In this document: piece by piece, positions 1 through 9,798 of the stretch | Position numbering within the stretch: position 1 is the first letter of the stretch | Layout: every line of letters begins with the position of its first letter | The notes under the pieces: generated by a model | Database searches by the model: none | What the model saw: the letters and a program-made list of their open reading frames with translations, nothing else | What the model was told of the DNA's origin: nothing | Program-made: the position numbers and the translations under genes | DNA from: Pseudomonas sp. PDM18 | Lineage (GTDB): Bacteria > Pseudomonadota > Gammaproteobacteria > Pseudomonadales > Pseudomonadaceae | DNA length: 64,000 nt | Assembly (NCBI RefSeq): GCF_014852585.1 | Contig: NZ_JACVBX010000007.1 | Coordinates: 62,001-126,000 of the forward strand | Direction of reading: 5' to 3'

Positions 1-324
1 TTCATGGACACCGAGTTCAACCAGTACGAGATCGAAAAGGGCGACCTGGAAGGCGTGCTGACCTTCATCGAAGACGGCATGACCGACGTCTGCGAAGCCG
101 TTTTCTACAACGAGAAAGTCATTTCCGTTGAACTGCCGACCACCATCGTTCGCGAAATCGTCTACACCGAGCCGTCTGTCCGTGGTGACACCTCCGGTAA
201 AGTGATGAAGACCGCCCGCCTGAAGAACGGTGCTGAAGTCCAGGTTTCCGCCTTCTGCGAAATCGGCGACTCGATCGAAATCGATACCCGCACTGGCGAG
301 TACAAGTCCCGCGTCAAGGCCTGA
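1..324 (+). CDS. efp: Elongation factor P, C-terminal part (start outside window)
   Basis: EF-P enters the ribosomal E site and relieves stalling on polyproline stretches. The visible 107 residues are open at the left edge (the frame reads Phe before the first Met), so this is a truncated view and not a short gene; the family is about 188 residues. Present are the second and third OB-like domains, with the signature [12 protein letters not shown] and the usual ending [19 protein letters not shown]. The N-terminal KOW domain with the modified lysine lies upstream of the window. It is followed directly by an intrinsic terminator. In PAO1, efp also neighbours ohr, so the context agrees. Confidence 0.97.
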   Translation, partial: FMDTEFNQYEIEKGDLEGVLTFIEDGMTDVCEAVFYNEKVISVELPTTIVREIVYTEPSVRGDTSGKVMKTARLKNGAEVQVSAFCEIGDSIEIDTRTGEYKSRVKA

Positions 325-340
325 GCCTGATCCGAGACAG

Positions 341-369
341 AAAAAAGCCCGGCTTATGCCGGGCTTTTT
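341..369 (+). terminator. Intrinsic terminator of efp
   Basis: A-tract, then AAAGCCCGGC / GCCGGGCTTTTT stem with a short TTAT loop and a T-run. It lies 17 bases after the efp stop and, because it has A and T tracts on both sides, can also end the convergent ohr transcript. Confidence 0.92.
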
Positions 370-401
370 CGTTTCTGCGGTTTGGGATCGTGAGCGCTGT
401 A

Positions 402-830
402 TCAGACGCTGACGTTCAGGCGCACGTCGATATTGCCGCGAGTAGCGTTGGAGTAGGGGCAGACCTGGTGGGCCTTGGCGACCAGCTCTTCGGCCTCGGC
501 CTGGTCCAGGCCCGGCAGGTTGATGTTCAGCTCCACTTCCAGACCGAAGCCGCCGGGGATCTGGCCGATGCCGACCTTGCCGGTGATCGAGGCGTCCGCC
601 GGGATCTGCTTCTTGCTCTGGCTGGCAACGAACTTGATGGCGCCGATGAAGCAGGCCGAGTAGCCGGCAGCGAACAGCTGTTCCGGGTTGGTCGCTTCGC
701 CGCCCGCGCCGCCCAGTTCACGCGGGGTGGACAGTTTCACGTCGAGGATGCCGTCCGAGGAAACGGCGCGGCCATCACGGCCTCCGGTGGCGGTAGCGGT
801 GGCGGTGTAGAGGGCTTTGATGGTTTGCAT
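402..830 (-). CDS. ohr: Organic hydroperoxide resistance protein Ohr
   Basis: Thiol-dependent peroxidase of the OsmC/Ohr family that reduces organic and fatty-acid hydroperoxides in the cytoplasm, usually recycled by lipoylated proteins. The 142-residue length is typical of Ohr. The two catalytic cysteines are visible: Cys60 in YSACFIGA and Cys124 in [13 protein letters not shown], the peroxidatic and resolving residues of this family. The N-terminal motif [14 protein letters not shown] is characteristic of Ohr and not OsmC. The upstream region carries an A/T-rich inverted repeat, and the MarR-type regulator ohrR follows upstream on the same strand, the classic ohr/ohrR arrangement. Peroxide-induced derepression by OhrR is expected. 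Confidence 0.97.
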   Translation of the reverse strand: MQTIKALYTATATATGGRDGRAVSSDGILDVKLSTPRELGGAGGEATNPEQLFAAGYSACFIGAIKFVASQSKKQIPADASITGKVGIGQIPGGFGLEVELNINLPGLDQAEAEELVAKAHQVCPYSNATRGNIDVRLNVSV

Positions 831-886
831 GGTGGTCTCCGGTTCGCTGTCAGGTGTGTCTGGTCGGGAATGTCTTGCTGCTTAAT

Positions 887-948
887 ATCTTGTGCGCTAA
901 TCAGTTAGTGAGGTCAAATTTAGTTCGATTTAATTTAGCGCGCAAGAT
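887..948. promoter_or_regulatory. Inverted repeat upstream of ohr, candidate OhrR operator
   Basis: ATCTTGTGCGCTAA (887-900) and TTAGCGCGCAAGAT (935-948) are inverted copies with one mismatch in 14 bases, separated by 34 bases of A/T-rich DNA, ending 57 bases before the ohr start codon side. OhrR proteins bind A/T-rich inverted repeats that overlap the ohr promoter, so this is the natural operator candidate. The half-site core is also found in front of ohrR at 1499-1511. Confidence 0.6.
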
Positions 949-1002
949 AATTATTGGAAGATTTCTGACTAAGGAACCTGCAGCTTTGGCATAAGCCCCG
1001 GA

Positions 1003-1452
1003 TTACGGGGCTTGCAGATGTCCGCGCAGGTCCACGAGCTCCTCCTGAAGGCGCTTCAGACTGCCCAACGTTAGACCGCTGCTGGCCAGGATGCAGGCCG
1101 GAATGCTCTCCGCCCGTCGGCGCAGATCACGGCCCTTTTCGGTCAGGCGCAGCTGCACTACGCGTTCGTCCGCCTGGCTGCGGGTGCGGGTTATCAGGCC
1201 TTCGGCTTCCAGGCGCTTGAGCAGGGGGGTGAGCGAGCCGGGGTCGGTGAGCATGCGCGAGCTGATTTCGCCCACGGTGATGCCGTCTTCTTCCCACAGC
1301 ACCAGCATGGCGATGTACTGCGGGTAGGTGAGGCCCAGCTCTTGCAGCAGGGGTTTGTAGACCTTGGTCATCTGCAGGGAGGTGGAGTAGAGGGCGAAGC
1401 ACAGCTGGTTATCCAGCTTGAGGGTTTCGCAGGTCGGGTCTTGCTGGGTCAT
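1003..1452 (-). CDS. ohrR: MarR-family organic peroxide sensor OhrR
   Basis: Winged-helix repressor that releases ohr when its reactive cysteine is oxidised by organic peroxide. The 149-residue protein has the OhrR hallmark LDNQLCFALYS with Cys18 as sensing thiol, the LTYPQYIAMLVLWE helix, and the winged helix LLKRLEAEGLITRTRS with the DERVVQLRLTEKG wing. A second cysteine, Cys120 (IPACILASSG), sits where two-Cys OhrR proteins carry the resolving cysteine, so an intersubunit disulfide mechanism is likely. It is transcribed in the same direction as ohr, with 172 bases between them, and its own upstream region carries the same half-site as the ohr operator, suggesting autoregulation. Paralogue in the window: the regulator at 22405. 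Confidence 0.95.
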   Translation of the reverse strand: MTQQDPTCETLKLDNQLCFALYSTSLQMTKVYKPLLQELGLTYPQYIAMLVLWEEDGITVGEISSRMLTDPGSLTPLLKRLEAEGLITRTRSQADERVVQLRLTEKGRDLRRRAESIPACILASSGLTLGSLKRLQEELVDLRGHLQAP

Positions 1453-1498
1453 GGCGTGCTCCTGCCCGGGGTGCTCGAAGCGAAGAGGTGATTGCGCA

Positions 1499-1511
1499 TT
1501 AATTTAGCGCG
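1499..1511. promoter_or_regulatory. OhrR-like half-site upstream of ohrR
   Basis: TTAATTTAGCGCG is identical, base for base, to 930-942 in the ohr promoter and is followed by GATGGTTAATTC, an imperfect inverted partner of the TTAAT part. It lies about 50 bases upstream of the ohrR start, where an autoregulatory operator would be expected. Confidence 0.5.
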
Positions 1512-1515
1512 ATGG

Positions 1516-2472
1516 TTAATTCTTGAACAGCGCTTCCGCAAGCGCAGCATCCCAGGGGGGCGGGAAACCGAAACGCTCCAGCAGGAAGGCCAGCAGACGT
1601 TCGCTGCGTGGATGCGTGCCGCGCTCCAGGCGCAATGCGTGGATGACGCCGGGCTCCGGCTCGGGAAGGCCGTTCTCGCAGAACAATGGCAGGAGCTGGC
1701 CGCTGATCAGGTATTCGCTGCATAGCCAGGTGGGCAGGTGAGCGAGGCCGATGCCTTGCAGCGCACCTTCCACCAGCGTTTCGGCATTGTTGGCGGTCAT
1801 GCGCAGTCGGCGTGGACGCAGGTGCTGCAGCTTGCCGTCGATGAGAAAACGCCAGGCCAGCGGCGGCGCCAGGCCTTCCCAATCGAGGCCGATATGCTCC
1901 GATAGCTCCAATGGTGAGGCCGGTCTGGCGTGCTGCTGCAGGTAGGTGGGGCTGGCGCAGACGATACGCCGCATGGGCGCCAGACGCGTGGCAACCAGGC
2001 GGCTGTCGGGCAGGGTGCCGATGCGCAGCACCAGGTCGACCTGGCCGAGGTTTTCCCCGCGGGTGTCGGTGAAGCTGTCGATCAGCCGCAGTTGCACGTC
2101 CAGGCCGGGGTTGGCGGTGAGGAAGTCCGCCAGCGCCGGTGCCAGGTGGCGGCGACCGAAGGGCACCGGCGCGTCGATGCGGATCAGGCCTTCCGGCGCG
2201 GTGCTCAGGGACACCGCTTCCGCTCGCGCCTGGCGCAGCTCATTGACTATCCGCCGCGCCCGCTCGGCGAACGCCAGGCCTGCCGGCGTGGCGCGCACGT
2301 TGTGGGTGCTGCGCACCAGCAGGGTGGAACCCAATCCCTGCTCCAGTGCGTCCATGCGCCGTGCCACAGCGGAAGGGGTGAGTTGGCGCAGGCGGCCGGC
2401 GGCGGAGAAGCTGCCGTTGTCGAGCACGTCCAGGTAGAGGTCGAGCTGGTCTTCGAGGCTGGAAGGAGTCAT
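1516..2472 (-). CDS. LysR-family transcriptional regulator
   Basis: 318 residues with the LysR layout: N-terminal winged helix-turn-helix (about residues 8-65, containing NGSFSAAGRLRQLTPSAVAR) and a C-terminal effector-binding domain with the VDLVLRIG and ETLVEGALQGIGLAHLPTWL segments typical of the CrgA/AaeR-like subgroup, whose members often control nearby transporters or oxidoreductases. It is transcribed away from the TauE/SafE-family permease at 2578, with about 105 bases between start codons, so control of that permease is the simplest guess. The effector cannot be deduced from the sequence. Confidence 0.88.
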   Translation of the reverse strand: MTPSSLEDQLDLYLDVLDNGSFSAAGRLRQLTPSAVARRMDALEQGLGSTLLVRSTHNVRATPAGLAFAERARRIVNELRQARAEAVSLSTAPEGLIRIDAPVPFGRRHLAPALADFLTANPGLDVQLRLIDSFTDTRGENLGQVDLVLRIGTLPDSRLVATRLAPMRRIVCASPTYLQQHARPASPLELSEHIGLDWEGLAPPLAWRFLIDGKLQHLRPRRLRMTANNAETLVEGALQGIGLAHLPTWLCSEYLISGQLLPLFCENGLPEPEPGVIHALRLERGTHPRSERLLAFLLERFGFPPPWDAALAEALFKN

Positions 2473-2577
2473 GGTGCGTTGTGGTTTTGCGAAAAAGACA
2501 AAGCCATTGTGCTGCGCTTTGCGTTTCCCATCCAGCCGGAGTTTTCTAGCATGGACGCCTCGTTGTGGAGGTGCGTC

Positions 2578-3324
2578 ATGTGGGATCTGGTCTTGGACTT
2601 TCTGCTCGGCGTCTTACTGGGCAGCCTGGGTGGACTGTTTGGTATCGGCGGCGGGCTGCTGGCGATTCCGGCGCTGGGCGTGCTGTTCGGGCTGGATCAG
2701 CAGCTGGCGCAGGGCACCGCGCTGGTGATGGTGGTGCCGAACGTGCTGCTGGCGATCTGGCGCTATCACCAGCGCAATCGAATCGATTTCGCTCCGGCCG
2801 GCGTCCTGGCGCTGACCGGCCTGGTCTGCGCGTTCTTTGCGTCCAGCATTGCGGTGAACCTGGATGCTCGCAGCATGCGTGCCGCCTTTGTGGTCTTCCT
2901 CGTGCTGCTGGCGCTGTATCTGCTGGTGCGTCTGTTCCAGCGCGTTCCCCTGGGCGGCAGCACGCCGCGCTACGGCTTGCCGTGGATCGGCGTGCTGGGG
3001 CTGGGTGCTGGTTCTCTCGGCGGGCTGTTCGGCGTGGGCGGTGGTGTGCTGGCGACACCGGTGCTGACCTCCGTCTTCGGCCTGACCCAGGTGATTGCCC
3101 AGGGTCTGGCGCTGGCGCTGGCGGCGCCCAGCACGGGGGTAGCGTTGGCGACCTATGCAGCGCATGGCCACGTGGACTGGCGCATGGGCAGCGCGCTGGC
3201 GCTGGGCGGACTGGTGAGCATTTCCTGGGGCGTACGCCTGGCCCATGCGCTGCCCGAGCGTCAGCTGCGTCTGGCCTTCAGCGCTTTCCTGATCGTCTGC
3301 GCAGTGCTGCTGGCAGTTCGTTGA
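2578..3324 (+). CDS. TauE/SafE-family membrane permease
   Basis: Predicted inner-membrane transporter of the sulfite exporter TauE/SafE (DUF81) family, 248 residues with about eight hydrophobic segments. The internal duplication typical of the family is easy to see: GSLGGLFGIGGGLLAIPAL near the N-terminus and GSLGGLFGVGGGVLATPVL in the second half. The ATG at 2578 is chosen because GGAG lies seven bases upstream; an in-frame ATG at 2551 has no such site. Members export small sulfur-containing or organic anions, but the substrate here is unknown. It is divergent from the LysR gene and its stop lies seven bases from the end of another, convergent LysR gene. Confidence 0.88.
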   Translation: MWDLVLDFLLGVLLGSLGGLFGIGGGLLAIPALGVLFGLDQQLAQGTALVMVVPNVLLAIWRYHQRNRIDFAPAGVLALTGLVCAFFASSIAVNLDARSMRAAFVVFLVLLALYLLVRLFQRVPLGGSTPRYGLPWIGVLGLGAGSLGGLFGVGGGVLATPVLTSVFGLTQVIAQGLALALAAPSTGVALATYAAHGHVDWRMGSALALGGLVSISWGVRLAHALPERQLRLAFSAFLIVCAVLLAVR

Positions 3325-3330
3325 GCCGTG

Positions 3331-4182
3331 TTACGAACGGAAGCCTTCGACGATGTACTCGGCCAGCTTGTCGGTCACCGGGGTCATCTTCTGCCCGCGT
3401 AGCAGCACGATGCTGGCGTTGGGGAGCATTGGCAGGCCCTCGTCCTCGCCGATGATGCGCAGATTGCCAGTGAGCAGACTCTGCAGTTGAGCCGTGACCG
3501 CCAGCCCCGCGCTGGCCACGGCGAACAGCGCCGACAGGCTCGGGCTGCTGTAGGCGATGCGGTAGTCCACTTCCATCGCCTCCAGCGCATTGCAGGCCCA
3601 GGCGCGGCAGAAGCAGGCGGTGTTGAACATCGCCAGCGGCAGTGGGCGCTGCTCCTGCGGGCAGAAGCTCTCGGCCGCCATCCAGACGAAGGACTCCTGG
3701 CGCAGCAACTGGCCGATCTCGGTACCCGGCTCGCGGGTGACGATGGAAAGGTCCAGGTCGTTGCGCATCAGCAACTGCGCGGACGACTCGCAGTGCACTT
3801 CGACCTGCACCAGCGGGTAGGCCTCGGCGAAGCGCGAGAGAATACTGGGCAGGAAACGCATTACATAGTCGTCGGGTGTGCCGATCTTCACCGAGCCGAC
3901 CATGTGTGGCTGGCGGAAGGTGTTGAACACCTCGCCTTGCAGCCGCAGGATGCGCCGCGCGTAGCCCAGCAGGATTTGTCCCTCCGGCGTCAGTCGGACT
4001 TGGCGGCCGTCGCGCTCGAACAGGCTGCGTTCCAGCACGTCTTCTTCCAGGCGTTTCATCTGCATGCTTACCGCCGACTGGGTGCGGTTGACCATCTCGG
4101 CTGCGCGGGTGAAGCCGCCGTGGTCGGCGATGGCGACGAAGGTGCGCAGCAGTTCGCTATCGATGCTGGGGAAGCTGCTCAT
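3331..4182 (-). CDS. LysR-family transcriptional regulator
   Basis: 283-residue regulator with an N-terminal helix-turn-helix (SELLRTFVAIADHGGFTRAAEMVNRTQSAVSMQMKRLE region, about residues 8-45) and a substrate-binding C-terminal domain beginning VKIGTPDDYVMRFLPSILSRF. This PDDY motif is common in the LrhA/NodD-like LysR group that often regulates motility or surface traits, but I cannot assign a target. Three cysteines cluster in FNTACFCRAWACNALEAME in the effector domain, which is unusual. It is convergent with the TauE-like permease and divergent from the small DUF1127 gene at 4277. Confidence 0.87.
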   Translation of the reverse strand: MSSFPSIDSELLRTFVAIADHGGFTRAAEMVNRTQSAVSMQMKRLEEDVLERSLFERDGRQVRLTPEGQILLGYARRILRLQGEVFNTFRQPHMVGSVKIGTPDDYVMRFLPSILSRFAEAYPLVQVEVHCESSAQLLMRNDLDLSIVTREPGTEIGQLLRQESFVWMAAESFCPQEQRPLPLAMFNTACFCRAWACNALEAMEVDYRIAYSSPSLSALFAVASAGLAVTAQLQSLLTGNLRIIGEDEGLPMLPNASIVLLRGQKMTPVTDKLAEYIVEGFRS

Positions 4183-4276
4183 TCATCAATCTCCGAGATG
4201 GGTCGCATAAGAATGATTCGTTGGATTGATCTTAGCGCGAGCGGGAAACTGCATCCAACCCCACAGGGAGGAAAGC

Positions 4277-4510
4277 ATGATGAAAGGTCAACTTGGTTTC
4301 GTAGCAGCGTCCTACCATGTCCACAAAGTCTCCCCCGTTCCGCTTTGGAAGCGCGCCATGCAACGTGTCCTGCATTGGCACGAACTGGCCCGCCAGCGTC
4401 GTGAGCTGGCGACCATGAGTGATGAGGCGCTCAAGGATATCGGCCTGAGCCGCGCGGACATCCAGCAGGAAGTCGAGCGCCCGTTCTGGATGGATTATGT
4501 CCGCCGTTGA
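4277..4510 (+). CDS. Small DUF1127-containing protein
   Basis: 77-residue basic protein. The C-terminal half, WHELARQRRELATMSDEALKDIGLSR, matches the DUF1127 family, short arginine-rich helices found in many proteobacteria and in some alphaproteobacteria shown to influence RNA or phosphate and carbon metabolism. The start at 4277 follows AGGGAGGA; a second ATG at 4280 is equally possible. It is divergent from the LysR gene at 3331, with 94 bases between starts, so control by that regulator is possible. No function is known for the Pseudomonas members. Confidence 0.8.
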   Translation: MMKGQLGFVAASYHVHKVSPVPLWKRAMQRVLHWHELARQRRELATMSDEALKDIGLSRADIQQEVERPFWMDYVRR

Positions 4511-4594
4511 GTTGCTCCATTTGAACTGACCGGGTGGCATGGCCCTCGCCGTGTCGCCCGCGTCCATGACTGCAGAACCATGACAAGGAAGCCC

Positions 4595-5065
4595 ATGTCC
4601 ACGCCGTATCACCTCGCTCAGGTCAACATCGCCAAGGCCCGTGCCCCGTTGGATCATCCCCTGATGAAAGGCTTCGTCGACCAGCTCGATCACATCAATG
4701 CCCTCGCCGAGCGCAGCCCCGGTTTCGTCTGGCGCCTGCAGACGGAGGAGGGCGATGCCACCTCGATTCGCGTCTACGACGACCCGCTGATCATCGTCAA
4801 CCTGTCGCTGTGGGAGTCGGTCGAGGCGCTCAAGGATTACGTCTACACCGGCGAGCATCTGCAGGTACTGCGCAGCAAACGCGACTGGATGGAGCGCCTG
4901 CCTTCGCCAAGCCTCGCGCTGTGGTGGCTGCCCGAAGGCGAGCTGCCGGATGTGGCGATGGCCCGCGACCGCCTGGAGCGTCTGCGGCTGGAGGGCCCCT
5001 CGGCGGAGGTCTTCACCTTCGCACGTCCCTTCCCGGTACCCACGTCGCTCGGGGAACCCGCCTGA
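4595..5065 (+). CDS. DUF3291 domain protein
   Basis: 156-residue soluble protein matching the DUF3291 family (ferredoxin-like, ABM-type fold): the N-terminus YHLAQVNIAKARAPLDHPLM, the middle motif SPGFVWRLQTEEGDA and NLSLWESVEALKDYVY are typical. Its fold resembles small monooxygenases and dimeric alpha-beta barrel proteins, but no reaction has been assigned. The ATG at 4595 is preferred over the one at 4580 because AAGGAA precedes it at the right distance. It lies 60 bases upstream of the YcaQ-like gene on the same strand, so the two may be co-transcribed. Confidence 0.8.
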   Translation: MSTPYHLAQVNIAKARAPLDHPLMKGFVDQLDHINALAERSPGFVWRLQTEEGDATSIRVYDDPLIIVNLSLWESVEALKDYVYTGEHLQVLRSKRDWMERLPSPSLALWWLPEGELPDVAMARDRLERLRLEGPSAEVFTFARPFPVPTSLGEPA

Positions 5066-5125
5066 TGCAGTCAGGCGCTGCGATTGGCTTTACGCTCTAG
5101 GGCTCGCCCAGACCCGGAGTCCACG

Positions 5126-6346
5126 ATGCCGACCGTCGAATCCCTGTCCCTCAAGCAGGCCCGCCGCCTCGCCCTGGCTGCCCAGGGCTTCACCCTGCGC
5201 AAGCCTGGCGGCGAGGTGCAGCGCCGCCATGTGCGAAGCCTGCTGGAACGACTGGGCGTCCTGCAGATCGACTCGGTGAACGCGCTGGTGCGCTCGCACT
5301 ATCTGCCGTTGTTCTCGCGGCTGGGCCATTACTCTCCCACGCTGCTGGAAGAGGCTGCCTGGAGCGGCGGACGGCATCGCCGGTTGTTCGAATACTGGGG
5401 GCATGAAGCTTCGTTGCTGCCGCTGGAGCTCTATCCCCTTATGCGCTGGCGCATGCGTCGCGCGGCCGAGGGACGTGGCATCTACCAGCAACTGGCGCGC
5501 TTCGGGCGCGAGCAGCAACCGGTGATCCAGCGGGTACTCAGTGCCGTGCGCGAACAGGGCGCGCTGGGGGCCGGCAGCCTGACCACCCGCGAGGAGCGTG
5601 CCGGCCCCTGGTGGGACTGGAGCGACGAGAAGCACGCGCTGGAGTGGTTGTTCGCCGCGGGTGAGGTGACGGTCGCCGGGCGGCGCGGTTTCGAGCGTCT
5701 GTACGACTTGCCGGAGCGAGTCCTCCCGACCGACCTGCTGCAGCAACCCGAACTGCATGAAGACGAGGCTCAGCGCCAACTGCTGCTGCATTCGGCACAG
5801 GCGCTGGGCGTGGCTACCGAGAAAGATCTGCGCGATTACTTCCGCCTGGACCCTGCCGACAGCAAAGCGCGGCTGGCCGAGCTGGTGGAGGAGGGTGAGT
5901 TGTTGCCGGTGCAGGTCCAGGGTTGGCAGGCGCCAGCCTACTGTCTGGCGAACCCGGTGATTCCGCGCAAGGTGCGCGCCAGTGCCTTGCTCTCGCCGTT
6001 CGATTCACTGGTATGGGAGCGCGCCCGCACCGAGCGTCTGTTCGACTTCCGCTATCGCCTGGAGATCTACACGCCTCAGCACAAGCGGGTGTACGGCTAC
6101 TACGTGTTGCCGTTCCTGTTCGACGAGCACCTGGCCGCGCGGGTCGATCTGCGCTCCGATCGCGCCTCCGGGAAGCTGGTGGTGCATGCCGTCCATGAGG
6201 AAGAAAAGGGGCTGAGCGAAGAGGGACACGTCGCGCTGGCGCAGCAATTGGGCGAGATGGCGGGTTGGCTCGGCCTGGAGCGGGTGGTGGTGAACTGCCG
6301 GCGGCCGTCCGGCGAACGCCTGCAAGAGCTGCTGGCGCGGGCCTGA
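5126..6346 (+). CDS. YcaQ/AlkX-type winged-helix DNA glycosylase
   Basis: 406-residue protein of the HTH_42 superfamily, which includes E. coli YcaQ (AlkX) and the Streptomyces AlkZ enzyme; these unhook DNA interstrand crosslinks or remove bulky alkyl purines. The catalytic QxD motif of the YcaQ branch is seen as Gln47-Ile-Asp49 in GVLQIDSVN, followed by the conserved R/H-rich segment RSHYLPLFSRLG and the HEASLLP motif. The C-terminal third contains the LLSPFDSLVWERARTERLF segment typical of the family. The chosen ATG gives the usual N-terminus (LSLKQARRLALAAQGF). A bidirectional terminator follows. Confidence 0.85.
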   Translation: MPTVESLSLKQARRLALAAQGFTLRKPGGEVQRRHVRSLLERLGVLQIDSVNALVRSHYLPLFSRLGHYSPTLLEEAAWSGGRHRRLFEYWGHEASLLPLELYPLMRWRMRRAAEGRGIYQQLARFGREQQPVIQRVLSAVREQGALGAGSLTTREERAGPWWDWSDEKHALEWLFAAGEVTVAGRRGFERLYDLPERVLPTDLLQQPELHEDEAQRQLLLHSAQALGVATEKDLRDYFRLDPADSKARLAELVEEGELLPVQVQGWQAPAYCLANPVIPRKVRASALLSPFDSLVWERARTERLFDFRYRLEIYTPQHKRVYGYYVLPFLFDEHLAARVDLRSDRASGKLVVHAVHEEEKGLSEEGHVALAQQLGEMAGWLGLERVVVNCRRPSGERLQELLARA

Positions 6347-6352
6347 AAAGAA

Positions 6353-6374
6353 ACGGGCCTCCGCAGAGGCCCGT
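6353..6374. terminator. Hairpin between convergent genes
   Basis: ACGGGCCT / AGGCCCGT stem with a CCGCAG loop between the YcaQ-like gene and the convergent M48 protease gene. An A-rich stretch precedes it, so on the minus strand it is followed by a T-rich run and should end the protease transcript; termination of the plus-strand gene is less certain. Confidence 0.65.
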
Positions 6375-6379
6375 CGGGA

Positions 6380-7141
6380 TCACTTGCCGCTGGCGATGCG
6401 CTGGCGGATATGGTCCGCGCGCTGCTGCGAGCCGGGGTGCGAGTCGAACATGCTGCTCTCCTTGCCGCCGCTCAACTTGGCTAATTTGTCGAAGGCGGTG
6501 GCCAGGCCTTCAAGCGGGATGCCGCGCTTCTTCAGCAGGTCGAAGGAGTAGTCGTCGGCTGCCGATTCCTGGGACTGGGAGAATTGCGCATTGACCAGTG
6601 CTTCGCCGATCTCGCCCAGCTGCGACTGCGACAACGCGGATACGGTGGCATTGCCGGAGGCGGCAGCGGCGTTGCGTGCGGCAGCGGCTGCGTAGGCGGT
6701 CTGGGTGGCCTTCTTGATGTGGCCCAGGGCGACGTGGCCGATCTCGTGGCCGAGCACGCCTTCCACCTCGTTGTCGTTCATCAGGTCCATCAGGCCGGAG
6801 TAAACGCGTACGCAGCCGTTGGCCATGGCGAAGGCGTTGACGTCGTCGGTGAGGTAGACCTTGTAGTTGACCGCGGTGCCGTTGAGCGGGTTGCCCAGAG
6901 CGGCAGCGATCTTGTCCAGGCGCTGGGTGTAGGGGCTGTTGGTCGGGGCGATCTGCGCTTCAGCGTCCTGTTTGGCGCAGGCTTCATCGGCGACCTGCTT
7001 GATTTCGGCGTCGCTCAGGGTGGCGGCTTTCATCGCCATCATGCCGGACTGCACGAGGCTGTCGGTGTTCATGTTCTGGCAGCCGGAGAGCGCGGCGGTG
7101 GCGCCGATGAGGAGCGCGAGCAGGGAGCGGTGCAGTTGCAT
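6380..7141 (-). CDS. M48-family metalloprotease lipoprotein
   Basis: 253-residue periplasmic zinc peptidase similar to E. coli LoiP (YggG). The signal peptide ends in the lipobox LSGC with Cys21 as the lipidation site. The zinc motif HEIGH is at about 132-136 (VLGHEIGHVALGHI), and the downstream glutamate ligand is in SQESAADDYSFDLL. The C-terminal DSHPGSQQRADHIRQR is the conserved M48 'HP' segment. Such proteases are thought to take part in outer-membrane protein quality control. The gene is monocistronic, followed by a hairpin. A second M48 enzyme, HtpX, is at 18277. Confidence 0.92.
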   Translation of the reverse strand: MQLHRSLLALLIGATAALSGCQNMNTDSLVQSGMMAMKAATLSDAEIKQVADEACAKQDAEAQIAPTNSPYTQRLDKIAAALGNPLNGTAVNYKVYLTDDVNAFAMANGCVRVYSGLMDLMNDNEVEGVLGHEIGHVALGHIKKATQTAYAAAAARNAAAASGNATVSALSQSQLGEIGEALVNAQFSQSQESAADDYSFDLLKKRGIPLEGLATAFDKLAKLSGGKESSMFDSHPGSQQRADHIRQRIASGK

Positions 7142-7269
7142 CGGTATCTTCCTTGGTTGACGGTTTCCATGGCGCGGCGACTGCCGCGCGGGGCGCCACT
7201 CTAGGTAGGCGCCCCGGCATCGTCAATTGCAGAAGTGGTTTTAGGGCTGCTCCGAGACCTGTGTCGGAT

Positions 7270-9023
<1,754 letters not shown>

Positions 9024-9785
9024 ATGAGCGAGGAACTGCTGAGCGAAGAGTTGCTGATCGTCGAGGAGCGCGATGACTTCGGCGTAATCCGTGTCGTGGA
9101 GAGCGGCGCTTTCCGCTACCTGGAGTTCGGCGACGAGGTCGAGCAGAGCTGCGTGCTGATGGGCGATCCGAGCTGGCTGGAGTATGACTACTCGCGCGCC
9201 ATGCTGGTCGGTGCGTTGTGCCATGCGCGCCCGCGCCGGGCGCTGTTCCTCGGTTTCGGCGCGGGTAGCCTGACCCAGGCCTGCCTGAAGTACCTGCCGC
9301 TGGAAGAGGTGGAGGCCATCGAGCTGCGCCCCTCCATCCCGCGCCTGGCCCGCGAGCACCTCGGGCTGGTGGAAGACCAGCGCCTGAACCTCCGCATCGG
9401 CGACGCCGTGCAGGAGCTTGCCGAGTGCGAGCCTGCGGACCTGATCTTCCTCGATCTCTACACCGATACCGGGCCGGCGCCGGCGCACATCGGCTGGGAT
9501 TTCCTCGGAGCCTGTCGCGAGCGCTTGAAGCCCGGCGGCTGGCTGGTGATCAACCAGTGGAGCACCGACGATGGCCGGCCTCTGGGCGCTGCATTGCTGC
9601 GGGGGCGCTTCAACCGGCACTACTGGGAATGCCCGGTGCCGGAGGGCAACGTGATCGTCTTCGTCCCTGCCGAACTGGACCAGGAACTGAACCTGCGCGG
9701 CCTGAAGAAACGCGTCGGCCAGCTGGAGCCGAAGCTGGGCTATTCGCTGCGCACCTACATCGAGTCACTGCGCCCGGCGCAGTGA
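9024..9785 (+). CDS. Spermidine-synthase-like methyltransferase-fold protein
   Basis: 253-residue protein with a Rossmann-like spermidine/spermine synthase fold: RRALFLGFGAGSLTQACLKY (glycine-rich nucleotide loop), VEAIELRPSI (acidic residue ending beta-2), GDAVQEL, and DLIFLDLY. It lacks the N-terminal tetramerisation beta domain of true spermidine synthases, and the catalytic GGGDG loop reads GFGAG, so polyamine synthesis is doubtful; many such proteins are uncharacterised SpeE-like transferases. The ATG at 9024 follows GGGAAC. The gene is convergent with the TpsB gene, with 13 bases between their stop codons. Confidence 0.75.
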   Translation: MSEELLSEELLIVEERDDFGVIRVVESGAFRYLEFGDEVEQSCVLMGDPSWLEYDYSRAMLVGALCHARPRRALFLGFGAGSLTQACLKYLPLEEVEAIELRPSIPRLAREHLGLVEDQRLNLRIGDAVQELAECEPADLIFLDLYTDTGPAPAHIGWDFLGACRERLKPGGWLVINQWSTDDGRPLGAALLRGRFNRHYWECPVPEGNVIVFVPAELDQELNLRGLKKRVGQLEPKLGYSLRTYIESLRPAQ

Positions 9786-9798
9786 CTCTCCGCATCCC

